Positions 63,946 to 64,000 of a stretch of 64,000 nucleotides of DNA are shown piece by piece. Below the pieces are notes generated by a model. The model was not told where the DNA came from and made no database searches. It saw only the letters and a list, made by a program, of their open reading frames with translations. The position numbers were made by a program, and so were the translations under genes. Within the stretch, counting starts at the first letter, position 1. Every line of letters starts with the position of its first letter. The stretch is from Allobosea sp. 47.2.35 (lineage in GTDB: Bacteria; Pseudomonadota; Alphaproteobacteria; Rhizobiales; Beijerinckiaceae). The stretch lies in the NCBI RefSeq assembly GCF_024655635.1, contig NZ_JANLGI010000019.1, positions 52,950-116,949 on the forward strand, in the 5' to 3' direction.

Positions 63946-64000
63946 TCAGAACTCTTCCCATCCTGAATCGCTGGCCCGGCCGCCGCCGCCATTGGCGACC
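63946..64000 (-). CDS. methyl-accepting chemotaxis protein, C-terminal fragment
   Basis: Only the last 18 codons are inside the window; they end with SDSGWEEF after a Gly-rich linker (VANGGGGRA). A C-terminal xWxxF pentapeptide on a flexible linker is the docking site for the adaptation enzymes CheR and CheB in chemoreceptors, and WEEF endings are frequent in alphaproteobacterial receptors. The reading is plausible but rests on this tail alone; the gene continues beyond the right edge. Confidence 0.6.
   Translation of the reverse strand, partial: VANGGGGRASDSGWEEF

Overview
The window looks like chromosomal DNA from a GC-rich alphaproteobacterium of the Rhizobiales (Hyphomicrobiales). Bosea or a close relative is my best guess; this rests on gene content and style only, because no rRNA or marker protein could be compared. 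Pointers are an fdsGBA-fdhD-fdsD formate dehydrogenase cluster, the alphaproteobacterial families TIGR02301 and RT0821/Lpp0805, an FnrL/FixK-type box, a RibBX-type ribB, several Lrp/AsnC regulators next to their targets, and palindromic intergenic elements of the kind common in this order. Nearly all of it is densely packed metabolic and housekeeping sequence. I saw no phage, plasmid, integrase, transposase gene, tRNA, rRNA or CRISPR array.

Layout. 1-1767: start of nhaA, a class I cytochrome c and an alpha/beta hydrolase behind a FNR/FixK box. 1767-9862: a GntR/FCD regulator divergent from a complete peptide-type ABC importer (binding protein, two permeases, two ATPases) that encloses an unusual amidohydrolase lacking the usual HxH metal motif. 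10042-10914: osmC and an ABM-domain protein. 11002-19907: an oxalate/formate-type MFS transporter broken by an in-frame TGA, the formate dehydrogenase operon, and a LysR regulator with two ATAG-N7-CTAT boxes. 20117-21148: an LLM-type flavin oxidoreductase. 21316-27557: bkdR, the branched-chain 2-oxoacid dehydrogenase operon (E1a, E1b, E2, E3) and a DUF983 protein. 27573-34029: MocR, two Lrp regulators, aldo/keto reductase, aldehyde dehydrogenase and ornithine cyclodeaminase. 34033-40771: LysR plus YeiH exporter, ilvA, a gamma-glutamyltransferase-family enzyme, a Gfo/Idh oxidoreductase and a small unknown gene. 40954-46344: TIGR02301, Nudix, SDR, a 267-bp MITE-like element, pdxH, a lipoprotein, a DnaJ-type co-chaperone and fabI. 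46415-49452: a mazEF-type toxin-antitoxin pair, folP-folB-folK and a histidine phosphatase. 49703-53722: a very large Pls/PosA-type membrane-bound NRPS. 53797-64000: aroC, an HTH-RibBX fusion, an HDAC-like deacetylase, an L,D-transpeptidase, a small gene with its own terminator, a class III aminotransferase, an amidase, MarR, an acyl-CoA ligase and the C-terminus of a chemoreceptor.

How it fits together. Amino-acid and small-nitrogen catabolism recurs (bkd, ocd, ilvA, aminotransferase, amidase, ABC importer with amidohydrolase), mostly under dedicated Lrp, MocR or GntR regulators. Formate oxidation to CO2 with NAD+ is covered by fds, but its presumed transporter appears to be damaged. The items most worth following are the Pls-like synthetase, the HTH-RibBX fusion, the MITE that sits exactly on the pdxH stop codon, and the nonsense codon in the MFS gene.
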